Source: Drechslerella dactyloides (lineage: Eukaryota > Ascomycota > Orbiliomycetes > Orbiliales > Orbiliaceae). From it: 64,000 bases of DNA. The position numbers and the translations under genes were made by a program. Of the stretch, positions 48,755 to 60,385 are shown piece after piece. The DNA lies in assembly GCA_020064725.1 (NCBI GenBank), contig JAGTWJ010000017.1, positions 3,906,001 to 3,970,000 on the forward strand, in the 5' to 3' direction. Positions within the stretch are counted from its first letter, which is position 1. Each line of letters begins with the position of its first letter. Below the pieces are notes generated by a model. That model searched no databases and had not been told where the DNA came from. It saw only the letters and a program-made list of their open reading frames with translations.

Positions 48755-49628
48755 CCTTCGCAATGTCTGGGATGGGGAATTTATATACCGAGACCAATAC
48801 GGCCAATTGTGAATAAGATGTTTCAGGATAAACTGGTGTTTTGATTGGTGGGTTGAGAGATACGCTGTACAGAGGAAGCGCATTCTGGGGGGATACGACG
48901 GATGTAGATAAAACCTATCAAATGATGAAATTTCGTTCTCTTCAAGTCGGCTGGTGCTTGAAGTGGAGATAAGCTCAATATAACTGTCTTATTTCGGGGC
49001 TGTGACCGAAGAACTGACTTTGGGCTCATATGATGATCCTCGATTACATCGGCACTAGTCTCCCCAACCGCCCGCTATATGTCGTGTCAAGCGAGGGATA
49101 GATTGATACGGTCTTGCGGCACCGTACCTTAAATTCAGTGACAAACCAAAGTCGTCTTGCCCGAGACTCATCGAAATTTATAAAGACGCATAGGCTATTC
49201 TATTTGAGATTCTGTTGTACTCGTATTGAAGAACTGACCAGAAGCTTCAAAATACGGATTAGCAGACATAAACTTGCCAATTGTGATCCTGGCTATTGCG
49301 TATAGTGGATACGAAAATCGAGATCTGTGGTCGATTCAGTCTGATCTCATAGGCGAAACCCTTCGCTTTCATTGGTTCTTCGAAACGCCACCGTGGAGGG
49401 GCTGTCGATGTGTTGACGTTGGAGTTCTCTCGCAGGGTCTTGGCTGACCTACACCGTCCACACCGCCGGCTATATTGGCCAGCCAAATTGACGAAATTGC
49501 AGGTGGTGTCGGCCTCGTGTCCTGACGGTTCCCCCCGGCCCCCACACTCACCCAATCTTTCTCAACATCCTCCATCTCCCATCAAATTTTGGGCTTCCCT
49601 TTCGGCGTCGTTGCTCTCTATCGCCACA
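48755..49628. other. Intergenic region upstream of the CCDC47-like gene
   Basis: About 870 bases with no supported gene. A CT-rich stretch at 49540-49620 directly before the ATG looks like a 5' leader. Confidence 0.5.
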
Positions 49629-51099
49629 ATGGGTCTCTTTGGGGGCAAAGACTCGTCTTCTTCGGCACCCGCTGTCAGCAGCGATGCTGGTAAGTCCTGC
49701 CCAGTTGCACCTGAACAGTTTAGATGGGAAGGAAGACTCTCTATCGCGTGACGCAATTGCTGACGGCTGCACTGTCTAAACTAGATTTCGCCGACTTTGC
49801 CGCCAGCACTGTCGAAACCGTCGCCAATGCCGCTACATCCATCGTTGCCAGTGCCGTCACTGGTGCCGCTGAGGCGCAGCCGACGGGGTCGCCTGTAAGC
49901 CCCGGAATCTTCGGCGATGAGCATCCGTGGTACGCCTTTTGGATGAGAGTTTCGCCCGGCGATTTCGTAACGGAATATTTTGTCGTCGGATTCTTGACTC
50001 TTATGATCACTTGGCATTTCGTCGGTGTTGGCTCCAACCGCAGGATTGCGAAGAACTGGGTTCTCCAACATGTTCCGCTCTTGCAGCGGGAGTACGCAAG
50101 GGTTGGGTTCCAGAGAACTCTCACTACTGGTGAAGATGTTAAGGATGCCGTTGCTGCCGGAAAATACGTCGGAAATGAGAAGGACCTGTTACGTGAAGAC
50201 AGCTCCCAGGAGTTCGTGCACTATTCTTCTGGAAGAATGAACGTCCTCACTACCGTCTTCGATATCAAGCTGAAGGGCCGTGGTAATCCATTCCTCTGGG
50301 CGTTCGACGTCATTACATCTTTCTTGATGGACAGCATTGCAGCGCCGGCTGATACGGTGACGATTACCTCCTACGCGGCCGACGGCTCGGACGCGTCAAA
50401 GACTGGCGGGCATAACTCTAAGTTCGATGGCTTCGTTTGGGGTGTCGTCAACAAGAAGGCTATGTCTAAGCACAGGGAGGCCCGCTACGATCTCAGCTTG
50501 ACTAAAACTGTTGATACCAACAAGTTGCCCCCATGGCTCACAGTCATGACCGAGAGCGCTGAAATCACGGACTTGCTCCTTACCAAGGATCTTATCGCAG
50601 CAATTGAGAAATACGGACCGAGTTTCCAGTATTTGGTGATCACGGACCAACCAGCCGATAAGCCAGGAAGGTAAGCTACACCAGCGATCACTCCCGTATT
50701 GCACGTGTTTTCTAATATTGGTGCGGTAGTGTCGCTGAATTCGACAAGACCAAGAAGAGGATTATTCTCCACGCCAATATCGACTCCAGCAAGGATAACA
50801 GTGGTCCTATTATGGAGTATTTCCTCCGACTCCCAGATTTCCTGGTCACTAACGCGCACTTCCGACCGGAAGTTCTCCGAAAGGTCCGCTCCATGCGTGA
50901 GGATGAGAGGCGAAAGCTTGAACGTGTCGAGGAAGAAAAGAAGGCTGAAGAGCGACAGGCCAATCGAGACGAAAAGAAGAAGCAGGAGCGTGATGCGAAG
51001 CTACGGGGTCTTTCGGCCGAAGAACAGAAGAAATTTTTGGAGAAGGAGAAGGAGAAGGAAATGAAGAAGGCGTCGAAGAAACAGGTCCGCAGGGTTTAA
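49629..51099 (+). CDS. CCDC47-like ER membrane protein (DUF1682)
   Basis: Three exons (49629-49689, 49785-50670, 50730-51099) give 438 residues. After a short Ser/Ala-rich start there is one membrane segment (EYFVVGFLTLMITWHFVGVG, near residues 95-115). A globular part (YSSGRMNVLTTVFDIKLKGR, SKFDGFVWGVVNKKAMSKHR) matches the DUF1682 core. The C-terminal 100 residues are a highly charged Lys/Glu coiled coil ending KKASKKQVRRV. Human CCDC47 belongs to the PAT complex, which helps insert multipass proteins at the ER translocon, its basic tail facing the ribosome. The role here is inferred from the family. Confidence 0.9.
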
Positions 51100-51526
51100 G
51101 TGGTACTGCTTCAATGTGCCGTCAATATTTTGAGCAAAGACGGACACCAATTCGTCTCAAAAAGTTGTATATACATAAGTGGGTAGCGGGATATGATTCA
51201 CGATTTAATCGCAGCTTGAAAGTCGGAGCAGGAGAACCATTTGTGCAGAGGGGGGCCAGATTTGTCAACGACAAATTTATCAATGTCGCATTAGGGAGTA
51301 TTGAGATTTCGATCCGATTGATGCTCAGTACGTTTTCTTCGGGCGGGATGCCGTCGGTTGTCGCATTTAAACCTTGTGTTTGAACTGCATTTTGGACATG
51401 GCGGGGCTACAACTAGAGGGCGGGGCACCACAAAAAAAATTCGATACGCTTTTCGGTTCGTACCCGCGACAATTATCGAAGCATCGAACTTCAAGTCCAC
51501 GTGTCCGGACACTACATTAAAAGTGC
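51100..51526. other. Intergenic region upstream of the arginyl-tRNA synthetase
   Basis: 427 bases holding the 3' region of the CCDC47-like gene and the promoter of the synthetase. No gene is seen. Confidence 0.5.
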
Positions 51527-53867
51527 ATGTCGCTGAGCTGTCGTTTCCCGATCAGAGCGCTTTTCACAGTTAGTCACCGCACGAGTCGAGGCCATTGCGC
51601 TGCTTTCCTGAGTCACACCCGCCACTACAAAACCCGGCGACTCCACAGTCATCTCCCGCAACATTCTCAAAGACCATTATCACACTCAGCTCTACGACGA
51701 AAAACACCAGACCCACAGTCACTCTATCTTGAAACGATACACCGATCTCGTTCGTTTAACCCAACACTCACTAGCTACGACACACGCTGTTCATACATAA
51801 TGGCAGCAACTATGCCCCAGTCGATAGGCTCCGTCGACGACGTCCAAGCCATGCTCGGCGAGCTAGGCATCTCAGACCCGCTGCCCGTGTTCGAGGCGGC
51901 GAGCGTCACCACAAACCCGATCGACATCTTCCGGTCATATGTGGCCGAGGAGATGGCGAAGATCACAGGGGTCAACCGGGATATCGTGTACCCCGCCCTG
52001 GAGTGGACGCAGAATATGGAGAAGGGAGACCTGATCATGGCGGTCCCACGGTTGCGGGTCAAGGGCGACCCGAAGGTTCTAGCGAACGAGTGGGCTAAGC
52101 AGGTCGGTTTTCTAACATAAGCTGCGAGCCTCTAGGATCGATTAACTGACATGTGTGACGCTGCGTAGTTCCCCGAGAACAAGTACATCCTACCGCCAGT
52201 CGCCGCAAACCAGTTCATCCAGTTCTTCTTCAACCCTACGCTTCTAGCTCAGATCACTATTCCCGGCATCTTGTCAAAGGGGGCCCGATATGGCGCCAAC
52301 CACTCCGGTGCTGGGAAGAAGGCCTTGATCGAATTCTCCTCTGTCAATATTGCGAAACCCTTCCATGCTGGCCATCTTAGGTCTACGATCATCGGCGCGT
52401 TTCTGTCGAACGTCTACGAGTTCTGCGACTGGGAGGTCATCAAGATGAACTATCTCGGCGACTGGGGCAAGCAGTTTGGATTGCTGGCGGTAGAATACGA
52501 AATTTCGGGAAGCGAAGAGAAGCTGAACGAGGACCCTATCCAACACCTTTTCGACATCTATGTCCAGGCCAATACCAAGGCGAAGGAGGAGGAAGAGCGG
52601 GTTAAGGCCGGCGAGACCTTGGAAGGCGAATCGATGAACGACAAGGCGAGGGCCTACTTCAAGCGGATGGAGGATGGTATGTACACCCCTCAGCCCAAGT
52701 TTACACTAAAGAAGCATTGCTAACACTCAAAACCTCAGGTGACGAGAAAGCCCTCGAACTCTGGAAGCGGTTCCGAGACCTGTCTATCGTCAAATGCAAG
52801 AAGGTCTACGCCCGGCTTAACATCGAGTTCGACGTTTACTCCGGCGAATCCCAAGTCGGTGCCGACACAATGGCTATGGCATCCAAAATCCTGGAAGAAA
52901 AAGGCATCTGCGAGGATTCCCAAGGCGCAAAGATAATAGACTTCGTCAAGCACAAGTACAAGAAACTCGGCAAAGCCATCGTTCAGAAAAAGGACGGCAC
53001 AACCCTCTACCTCACCCGAGACATCGGCGCCGCTATCGAGCGGTACGAAAAGTACCAATTCGACCAGATGATCTACGTCGTTTCCACCCAGCAGGAGCTC
53101 CACATGGAACAACTCTTCACCATCCTCAAGCTCATGGGCATGGACTTCGTCTCCAAGTGCGTCCACGTCAACTTCGGCCTCGTCCACGGCATGAAGACCC
53201 GAACCGGCGAGGTTGTCTTCCTCGACAGCATCCTCGACGAAGTCGCCGAGGCGATGCACGAAGTCATGAAGAAGAACCAAGACAAGTACCAGCAGGTCGA
53301 GAACCCGGAGGAGGTCGCTGACACTGTCGGCAAATCCGCCATCATGATCCAAGATATGACCGGCAAGAGGATTAATAACTACCCCTTCGACATCAAGCGG
53401 ATGACCTCCTTTGAGGGCGACACGGGCCCGTACCTGCAGTACGCACACGCTAGGCTGTGCTCTATCCTTCGGAAGGCGAATATCCCGATGCCACTGATTC
53501 ACACTGCGGACTTGACGCTCATCACAGAGCCTCAGGCGATCCTGCTACTCAGGACGCTCGCGCAGTTCCCGGATGTCATCACGAACACATTGAAGACGAT
53601 GGAACCGACGACGATTGTCAACTACCTGTTCAAGATGACGCAGCTGCTTAGCTCGAGCTATGAGGTTGTAAAGGTCGTCGGGAGCGAGGAGGACGTTGCG
53701 AGGGCTCGGATGGCATTGTTCGAGAGCGCCAGGACAGTGCTGTCGAATGCTATGAAGCTGCTGGGACTGACGCCTGTCGAGAGGTGAGTGATCTTTTCTT
53801 CTTGTGCCCTTTATGAACTGCTCATGGTTCGCAATCAGTATGCTAACGGGTGTGATGTAGGATGTAA
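51527..53867 (+). CDS. Arginyl-tRNA synthetase, probably dual-targeted
   Basis: Four exons (51527-52102, 52169-52676, 52739-53783, 53861-53867) give 711 residues; the last exon codes only the end of Arg, Met and stop. From the ATG at 51800 the protein is 620 residues, the usual cytosolic length, starting MAATMPQSIG. From the ATG at 51527 a 91-residue leader is added. Its first 60 residues hold many Arg, Ser and His but no Asp or Glu, as in mitochondrial presequences. The class I signature HAGHLRST (HIGH-like), then MNYLGDWGKQFG and later GDTGPYLQYAHARLCSIL (DALR-type anticodon domain) identify the enzyme. It charges tRNA-Arg. The first donor is GTCGGT, as in the PH-domain gene. Confidence 0.93.
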
Positions 53868-54460
53868 CTGTACCCACGCGATATTATTTTATCAAGCCAG
53901 CATCGAAATGCATGCAGCATAGCAGATTTGCGGAGGTGGATGAGTGGATGGCGTTTAGGCTATACATTTCTTTTTTTTTTGCTTCATTCATTAAAATCTG
54001 CATGTAGAGACTACGCACTACAATCAAAAGTACAATGATTGCCTTGGTCGTTCGTATACTTTACGTCGCTACTGTCAAATCGTAAGGTCCAGTCGATCTC
54101 GATCGGGATGCTACAGTTGGATTCAGGCAGATTATTCCCATGGTTTCCTAAGATCAGATCTCGATTCATCTTGGAGCTTTTAGCTTAGATATGAGATCCG
54201 GGAAGCCATAAAAACTAGAAGGGAATAGTAGCGATTTGCAAGTCTTAGAGATATTACGATAAATGCATAAGTAAGTATGCATGCATGCGTCAATTACAAC
54301 ATACCCATAGCCGATGGCTGGCTTTCGAGGCCAAGCCGAGGGTCTCTAGGCATCGATCGATATATTTTAAAACTACTCTAAACTTGTTACAAGATTATAA
54401 CACAATCAACCGTAGCCACGAATCCGGGTTAGATCGTATGGATGATTCAGTTCCGAGCAG
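53868..54460. other. Convergent 3' intergenic region
   Basis: 593 bases between the synthetase (+) and the ECM15-like gene (-). It includes a T10 run near 53972. No gene is seen. Confidence 0.5.
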
Positions 54461-56610
54461 CTATGCAGTTGTGGATGGCGTCGGGGCTTTCTCGGAATCT
54501 GCATGAAGCAACTCCTTCACCGCGGAGACCTGCATGCGAAGAAAATATCCTATTAGTAAGGGCTCAGTAGAAGGCAGAGATTCCTTGAGCATGAAGGTGA
54601 TACCGGCAAGTTCCGGTATCGTACATGGAGTCAGAGAGCGGGGAGCGGGTATCACGAGACAAGACGCATATGTTTGAATCTAGCTGAAGGAGCTTGTCTC
54701 GGATTGTTGTATTTTAAAATTTACCCGGTGAAGCTAGAGCATTGAAACTGAGACAACAATAGATCACGTACCTTATCTTCAATAGACTGGATTTTATCCG
54801 TTCTGCAAGTTTATGCACAGCCATCGCCGTGATTGACGGGTTAGCGACATCATATGAGGGAGCACAAGCCCCCGGCCTGCGGATGAAGTTCGTTGATGAT
54901 GGTCACGGCTGTGCATTCTTTTTGGAGAACACAGACAAGGGAGATATTCCGGCGAACTGCATCGATATCAAATGTATATCGGATGATCAATTGGTTCATT
55001 TCGACCGAGCATGATTCGAATCTTCATTGCAAGGTGGTTTGACCAATTCTTTCGCTTGTGTCGGGATATGGGAGTGAGGTTCAGTATGAATTACCTAGAT
55101 CCAATGCGAATATCGGTTTGACTAGTTGTGCCGAGAAGCATTGCAGGACGGGGTCAGCGGATGCCTATATCATTCAGACGCATATAGAGGAAAGAGACCC
55201 AAAACCAGGTTTTCATTCTCCCCAGCCCTGTAGGTCTAGGAACTCCATGCAGAGATAGAGTTGCGACCATGGGACATTATAAAGATAATATATATCTCAA
55301 TATTATCTTCATGATGGAAGATTCGAGGGATGGTGGATTCAAGCCAGCGATGATACTTCGGAACCTATATCTCCGGACAAATGCAATTGGCTCTGTTGCA
55401 CTGCCTGCGTTCAAACTTGGACTAGGCTCCAGGTCATGTGGTGGCGGATGCATATGATAGTGATGTATAATGCAATACAATATAATGCATAGCACGCAGA
55501 TGCTGTGGCTGGAGTAGATGAGTTTGTATACGTACATTCGAACAATGCCTTGGTTGTGCAGCATGGTGTGCGCCTGACCCATAACCTTGGTTACTACGGA
55601 GATAATGCACGCAGTGGCTAGGTTAGCACTCTTGCTGATATAGAGGATATAATCGTAATATCTGGGTTTCATATAGGACCCGTGAAATTAAAAGTCAGGC
55701 CATCGTATTAAGACTGGTCTCTGTAGATCTGTGTGTGTATCACAAAAGTGGATGCATGGCTGGGAAAGGTTGTTTGCAAAGCCGGATGAATTCAATAGCG
55801 ACTGAAGAGATCGCCAATTTGAAATGGATCCATGGAAAGAGCCGGATCACGAGGATGCCAGTGCATAGCCAAGCAGGCCGGCACTAGGACATCACCGAGT
55901 TTCAGACACCTTGCTTCCTCAAATATTCTCCGAGAATGCGATAGGAGAAGCCGAGGTAAAGGCCAATTTTGATAGTAGAGCAGGTATTCCCTTTGTGCTA
56001 TCGGGCTGGCTGGGTCTCAATAAAAGCGAGCAAGGGTGTAGTGGTACAAATGCAGCTTTAGGATATGTCTGCAAACCGATGCAAATATGCAATGTGTGCA
56101 TGCATTTAGAGTATGGACGTACCCTCATCCCAGCTGCCTTCCAGCGTGGTCCCTGCCGAATGCAGGTAGTATTTCACTCCGCTCGCGGCGAGCAGTTTCT
56201 GCACATTGGCGATATAGTGTGAGACGGAAGCCGTGGGTGTCCCGATCTGCCACAGCCAAAAATATACCAGACGTTAGCCAACATGGGGTTTCTAGCACTG
56301 ACACTATCACGCAACTGGAAGCAAAATCATATAAAACACTGGACAAAATGCCATGGGGGTGCAATGGGTCTCTGAAATTCAGCAGGCAATAAAACAGAGT
56401 GACAACTCCGTGGTCCGTGCGTTCTTCGCCAGTTCGCATTCGAACCAGTGAGCTTTCAAGGATAACAGTCCGTTGTGGGGAAGCATGCATTGGATGGACC
56501 GCGGACCCACTCACAGGTATCAAGCAAAAGTCTGCCGTGACATGATCCGGTGTCGCTAGGTGGGCAGTCTGCCGGAACGTGACGTTCTCAGTATGCGCAG
56601 ATTCGGCCAT
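54461..56610 (-). CDS. ECM15: ECM15/MTH1187 family protein (UPF0045, thiamine-binding type)
   Basis: Six small exons (56610-56515, 56246-56123, 55593-55536, 55121-55095, 54802-54772, 54529-54461) total 405 nt and 134 residues, ending exactly at a TAG. Family landmarks appear in order across the splices: TADFCLIPIGTPTASVSHYI, then LHSAGTTLEGSWDEV, then KVMGQAHTMLHNQGIVRIQ, then TDIRIGSRTDKIQSIEDKV, then a Lys/Glu tail. Yeast Ecm15 and archaeal MTH1187 share this ferredoxin-like fold; related YkoF proteins bind thiamine. The physiological role in fungi is unclear. The introns (268, 529, 414, 292, 242 nt) are several times longer than elsewhere in the window, and one exon is only 27 nt. Confidence 0.82.
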
Positions 56611-58723
56611 GGGAGCTGTGTAGTTGTGTGTGTGCAAACTCGGAGCCGATGCAGTATTGATGCAAGCCTGTGATATGATGCAGCGCGATGCAGCTGCAGC
56701 TCGAGTAAGTATCGATATTATCATACGAAATACAATGCAGTGTTTGATCGTGACATACTATTTTGGCGGTGTCAATTTCGCTTTGACGTTTCCTCTCCGG
56801 TTGTCGTTTGAGATTGCTAAACAGCCTGTTTGCGAGAGTTGGTTGAGCTTTAAACGTTCCTGTATACGCGTAAGATGTAAGATGACAGCCCGGGGTCTGG
56901 AAGAGCCCCCCGTATAGGCTCGTCTCCTGCCTAACTGCGATTGTGTGACAGGGGACAGGAACAGCAACCCGGCCGTTCCGGAGCTGGTCCATCTGCCAGA
57001 CCACTATCACTGCAGGTTATCCGTGCGCACCAGCTGCAGGAAAGCTCGTTTTAAACTCAGTCGATGAGACTCCACTTCTCGAGTACTCGCGCGAGTGGTG
57101 TCCTGCTGTGGAGAACATCGCGAGGGCAAAACTTCGATCCGGTGCCACAATCGAGCCCGACTGCCGCGCTTGTGTTTCCGAACTCCGAGCGGTCTCGCCA
57201 CAAGAGACAAATCTCAATTTGGTCGTTGCACATATCAGATATACGTATATACGAGACTGAGCCGTGCCGGTACCTTGTCCCTGCTAAGCACGGTCGTTTT
57301 GGTTCTAGCTCAGTACACATGCAAATATTCCATGCTCGTCCGCGAGGTATCACGGAGTATTTGAGTTCTCTAAACAATCTATCCTCGGTCCAGGACCGGA
57401 TCAACAGGTACAGACATATACAACGAGAGTTCACCGATAGATTAAAAGTTTAGTCGAAAGTTCGTACAAGGAAACCAGCGTCCCAGGCCATGGTCTGAGC
57501 GCTGTTCACGGGGTCTGCGCGTCCAGGCAAGATGCATGTAGATCGCGGAGAATTAACCAGCCAATACGACGAGATCAAGCACTTCGAATCCGTAATCGTC
57601 AAAATTTGATGTGATATCGTTCGAGCTTCGAAGAAAATGAGCATCGAGGGTCCGGGCGCAAGGTCCTTCTAGAAGGTCAATTGAATTCTTGAAACACAGG
57701 TAGGCTACAGTGATATAGTGGCAGCACATGGTATTGGACTGTAGGTATCACACCCTCAAGCTAGACCAATGAGTTCGCGTTTCATGAATTCGAATACTTA
57801 GCAGGAATGCAACGATACGGCATATACCGCCACAGTCGGCCAACTGCCGCAATGCAGACTGTCCCGCTGGCCTGCCTAAGGGTTTCGACTCAATCTACTT
57901 GAGGGACTTAGCAGTCTAACCCTGCCATGCGGGTAAATAGCCCGGTCCCAGCTCCCAATCTTTCGCTGTCTTCACTGGCTCAAGCGAACGGGTGTGTTTC
58001 AAAAGCACACAGTTGAGGTCTGCAACCTGTGCAACACACGCTGGCGCGGTTATGTATTAGGCCCTGACCGTCAACACCACGACGGCCGGGATGACGATGT
58101 ATCCTTTGGACAATTTTGCTCAGACTGCAATTTCTGCTCATTTATCCGCACGCTGAACACTATGGCAAGCATCCCAGTCCCACAGAGCAGTCACTCCTAG
58201 GTCTTGTGCAGGCCCTTTATCGACACGGCTGGCATGATGTTCAAGCTCATTGCCCCTTTCAGCCTTCGCAGGCACTGGCTGGGCCTTGGATCTGGATACA
58301 GAACACGACCGGGTCATGGTCATTGCCATATGCACTCCTGACGGATTGATCAAAGTTGGATATTGGATGGTTCAAAATAGATTGCCAGACCGTCCCCATG
58401 CATGCTCGCCCCCGCATCTTGATATAAGAAGGATGCATTTCCCCGATATTCGAAATAAATTTTTTCATTATCACCATCAATTCGAGCATCTCCACTATCT
58501 CATAGCCAACAGCATCTCAGAGCAAAGTCTCTAGTGTACCGCAATTCTGTAGCCAGGTCTACCAACTTTCGTTCAGCCTCATCAAAAATTCATAAATATT
58601 ACATTCCCTTCTCGAAGTCTCGCGCTGTGTCGACGACTTCCACAAGCTGCTCACTGATTGAGTCTACACAAAAACATTCAAACTACCAGCTATCCATATA
58701 TCAAATATATATTACCGTTCAAG
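56611..58723. other. Divergent intergenic region between ECM15-like gene and CBM1 peptide gene
   Basis: 2.1 kb with no supported gene. A 129-codon frame with ATG at 57064 (+) overlaps an equally open antisense frame and shows no domain. A frame at 57994-58200 has two CxxC-like pairs but uses a non-ATG start and looks accidental. The last 150 bases are a plausible leader for the CBM1 gene. Confidence 0.5.
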
Positions 58724-59122
58724 ATGAAGGTCAACGTTTTCGCCGCTATTGCTCTTCTAGCCGTCGGTGCCGCCGCCGTGACGCCAACGCCAGCACCAAC
58801 TGTCGCTCAAGTATTCGGCCAGTGGTAAGACGAATAATCCTAAGTCTCACTAAATGGGAAGCTCGTGTACAGTGCAGCGCTAACGAGTACACACAATTAT
58901 AGCGGCGGATCCAACTGGGCTGGACCAACTAAGTGCGTGTCGGGCCATGTCTGCAGCACCTACAATCCTTACTACGCTCAGGTAGGCTATAGATCGATTC
59001 TTACTTATATATCTAGATCGAGATGCATTATCCCATAGGTGGCACTTGCAGCGATCTAGATTGGTGCTATTTTCCCTAGAATCACACTAACCATATACAA
59101 TCTTGAATAGTGCCTGTATTAA
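58724..59122 (+). CDS. Small secreted stand-alone CBM1 (cellulose-binding) peptide
   Basis: Three exons (58724-58824, 58903-58981, 59111-59122) give 63 residues. Residues 1-18 form a signal peptide (MKVNVFAAIALLAVGAAA). A short TPTPAPT linker leads into one family 1 carbohydrate-binding module to the C-terminus. Its four cysteines (34, 45, 51, 61) have the canonical 10-5-9 spacing, and GGSNWAGPTKC and NPYYAQC match the module. The first planar aromatic of the flat binding face is Phe (VFGQ) instead of the more common Trp or Tyr; the NPYY pair is kept. There is no catalytic domain. CBM1 modules bind crystalline cellulose or chitin, so the peptide probably coats plant or fungal wall polymer. 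It lies about 400 bases from the AT-rich transposon block. Confidence 0.85.
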
Positions 59123-59529
59123 TTAATTCTGCCTGGTCGAACGGTCACATTTACCATGCGGGTTCTTGGGGAAGAATCAGGAGAGGGCAGTAAAAGGTGG
59201 CAAAGATGATTCAGCTCCGGTTACTCGAGTTTACAACATTTGACGCATATCTTCGCTGTCAGAGTCGACTCCAAATATGGGGGGAGAGCCTTGTATATAT
59301 TCACGAGCCGCGAGATAGTTACAAACGAAAAGACTCAAGTCGCCGCAGGGCCGAAAAATTGCAATTGAAAATATTTCAACATTCTTTCTATCGTTATTGT
59401 GCTTTCGAATGATCATGTGGGTTTCTATGGATGGCTTGGGTTACTTGACCGATTTTCTACGTTACGAATCGGAGCGCTCGAGCTCCGGGCTCGAAGCAAG
59501 CAATTCACTATGGTACAACAACACATACA
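59123..59529. other. 3' region of the CBM1 gene up to the AT-rich island
   Basis: About 400 bases of ordinary composition with short open frames only. Base composition shifts sharply toward A+T just after 59530. Confidence 0.5.
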
Positions 59530-60385
59530 AAATCCCGTTAGTTACTGGAAAGTTTTGCAATTTCTAGTAATTAATAGGATTAATTTATAGTTTCCTATAG
59601 TTTATAAAAATTATTTGTGTTTATAGGATTTGGTGCTATAATTTATAAGATTTTTTTAATGATTAACTAGCTTTTTAATATTATGTATATATATATAATA
59701 ATAAAGTATTATAATATTATATTATATTAAATATAAATATATATATTTAGATATTTTTATTGTTGATTAATTATTTGTAAGTTTGTCTAAAATAGTATTG
59801 TATATAATGTATTATAATATTATTGTTTTTATTAAGTATAATAAAATTTTATAGTTTAATTAATATTTTAGGATTTTCTATTTATTTTGTTTATTAATAA
59901 TAGTTTTAGTTTATTATTTATTAATAATTAAATTAATATTATTAATAGATGGTAAAATTATTATTGTTATAAGTGTTGTTTTTGTGAAATTTTTGTTTAA
60001 TTGTAATAGTGTAGTAGGATTAAATTAAATAAAATATGGTTTTTATTTATATTTTAATGAGTTTATAAGGTTAAATTTGATTTTAATTTTATAGAAATTA
60101 TATATATGTATGTATTATAATTAGATTACTATATAATTATTTATAATATATAATATTATTTAGATTTATATTATTATATTTGTTAGTAAGAGGTTTTTAA
60201 ATTAAATAAATAAATAATAGTTAAATAAATAAATAATATTTATATAACTATATAATTTTTCTTTTTTAGTAGTATAGTTGTATAATATTATATTTATTTA
60301 AAATTTAATTTTTTAATTTAAAAGATAAATAAATATAATACTATATAATTATTTATTATGTATAATATTATTTAGATTTATGTTA
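59530..60385. repeat. AT-rich island with short direct and inverted repeats
   Basis: The sequence is almost wholly A and T with few C, and stop codons fill every frame. A direct repeat of about 42 bases occurs at 60128-60169 and 60340-60381, differing at a few positions. A hairpin of AT sequence lies near 60275-60350. This is probably old transposon debris degraded by RIP; no element can be named. Confidence 0.6.

Noticed and set aside
53500..53880. Minus-strand frames inside the arginyl-tRNA synthetase as genes
   Set aside because: They are antisense shadows of a well-supported coding exon.
57064..57453. A 129-codon frame as a gene
   Set aside because: The antisense frame over the same bases is equally open and neither strand shows a domain.
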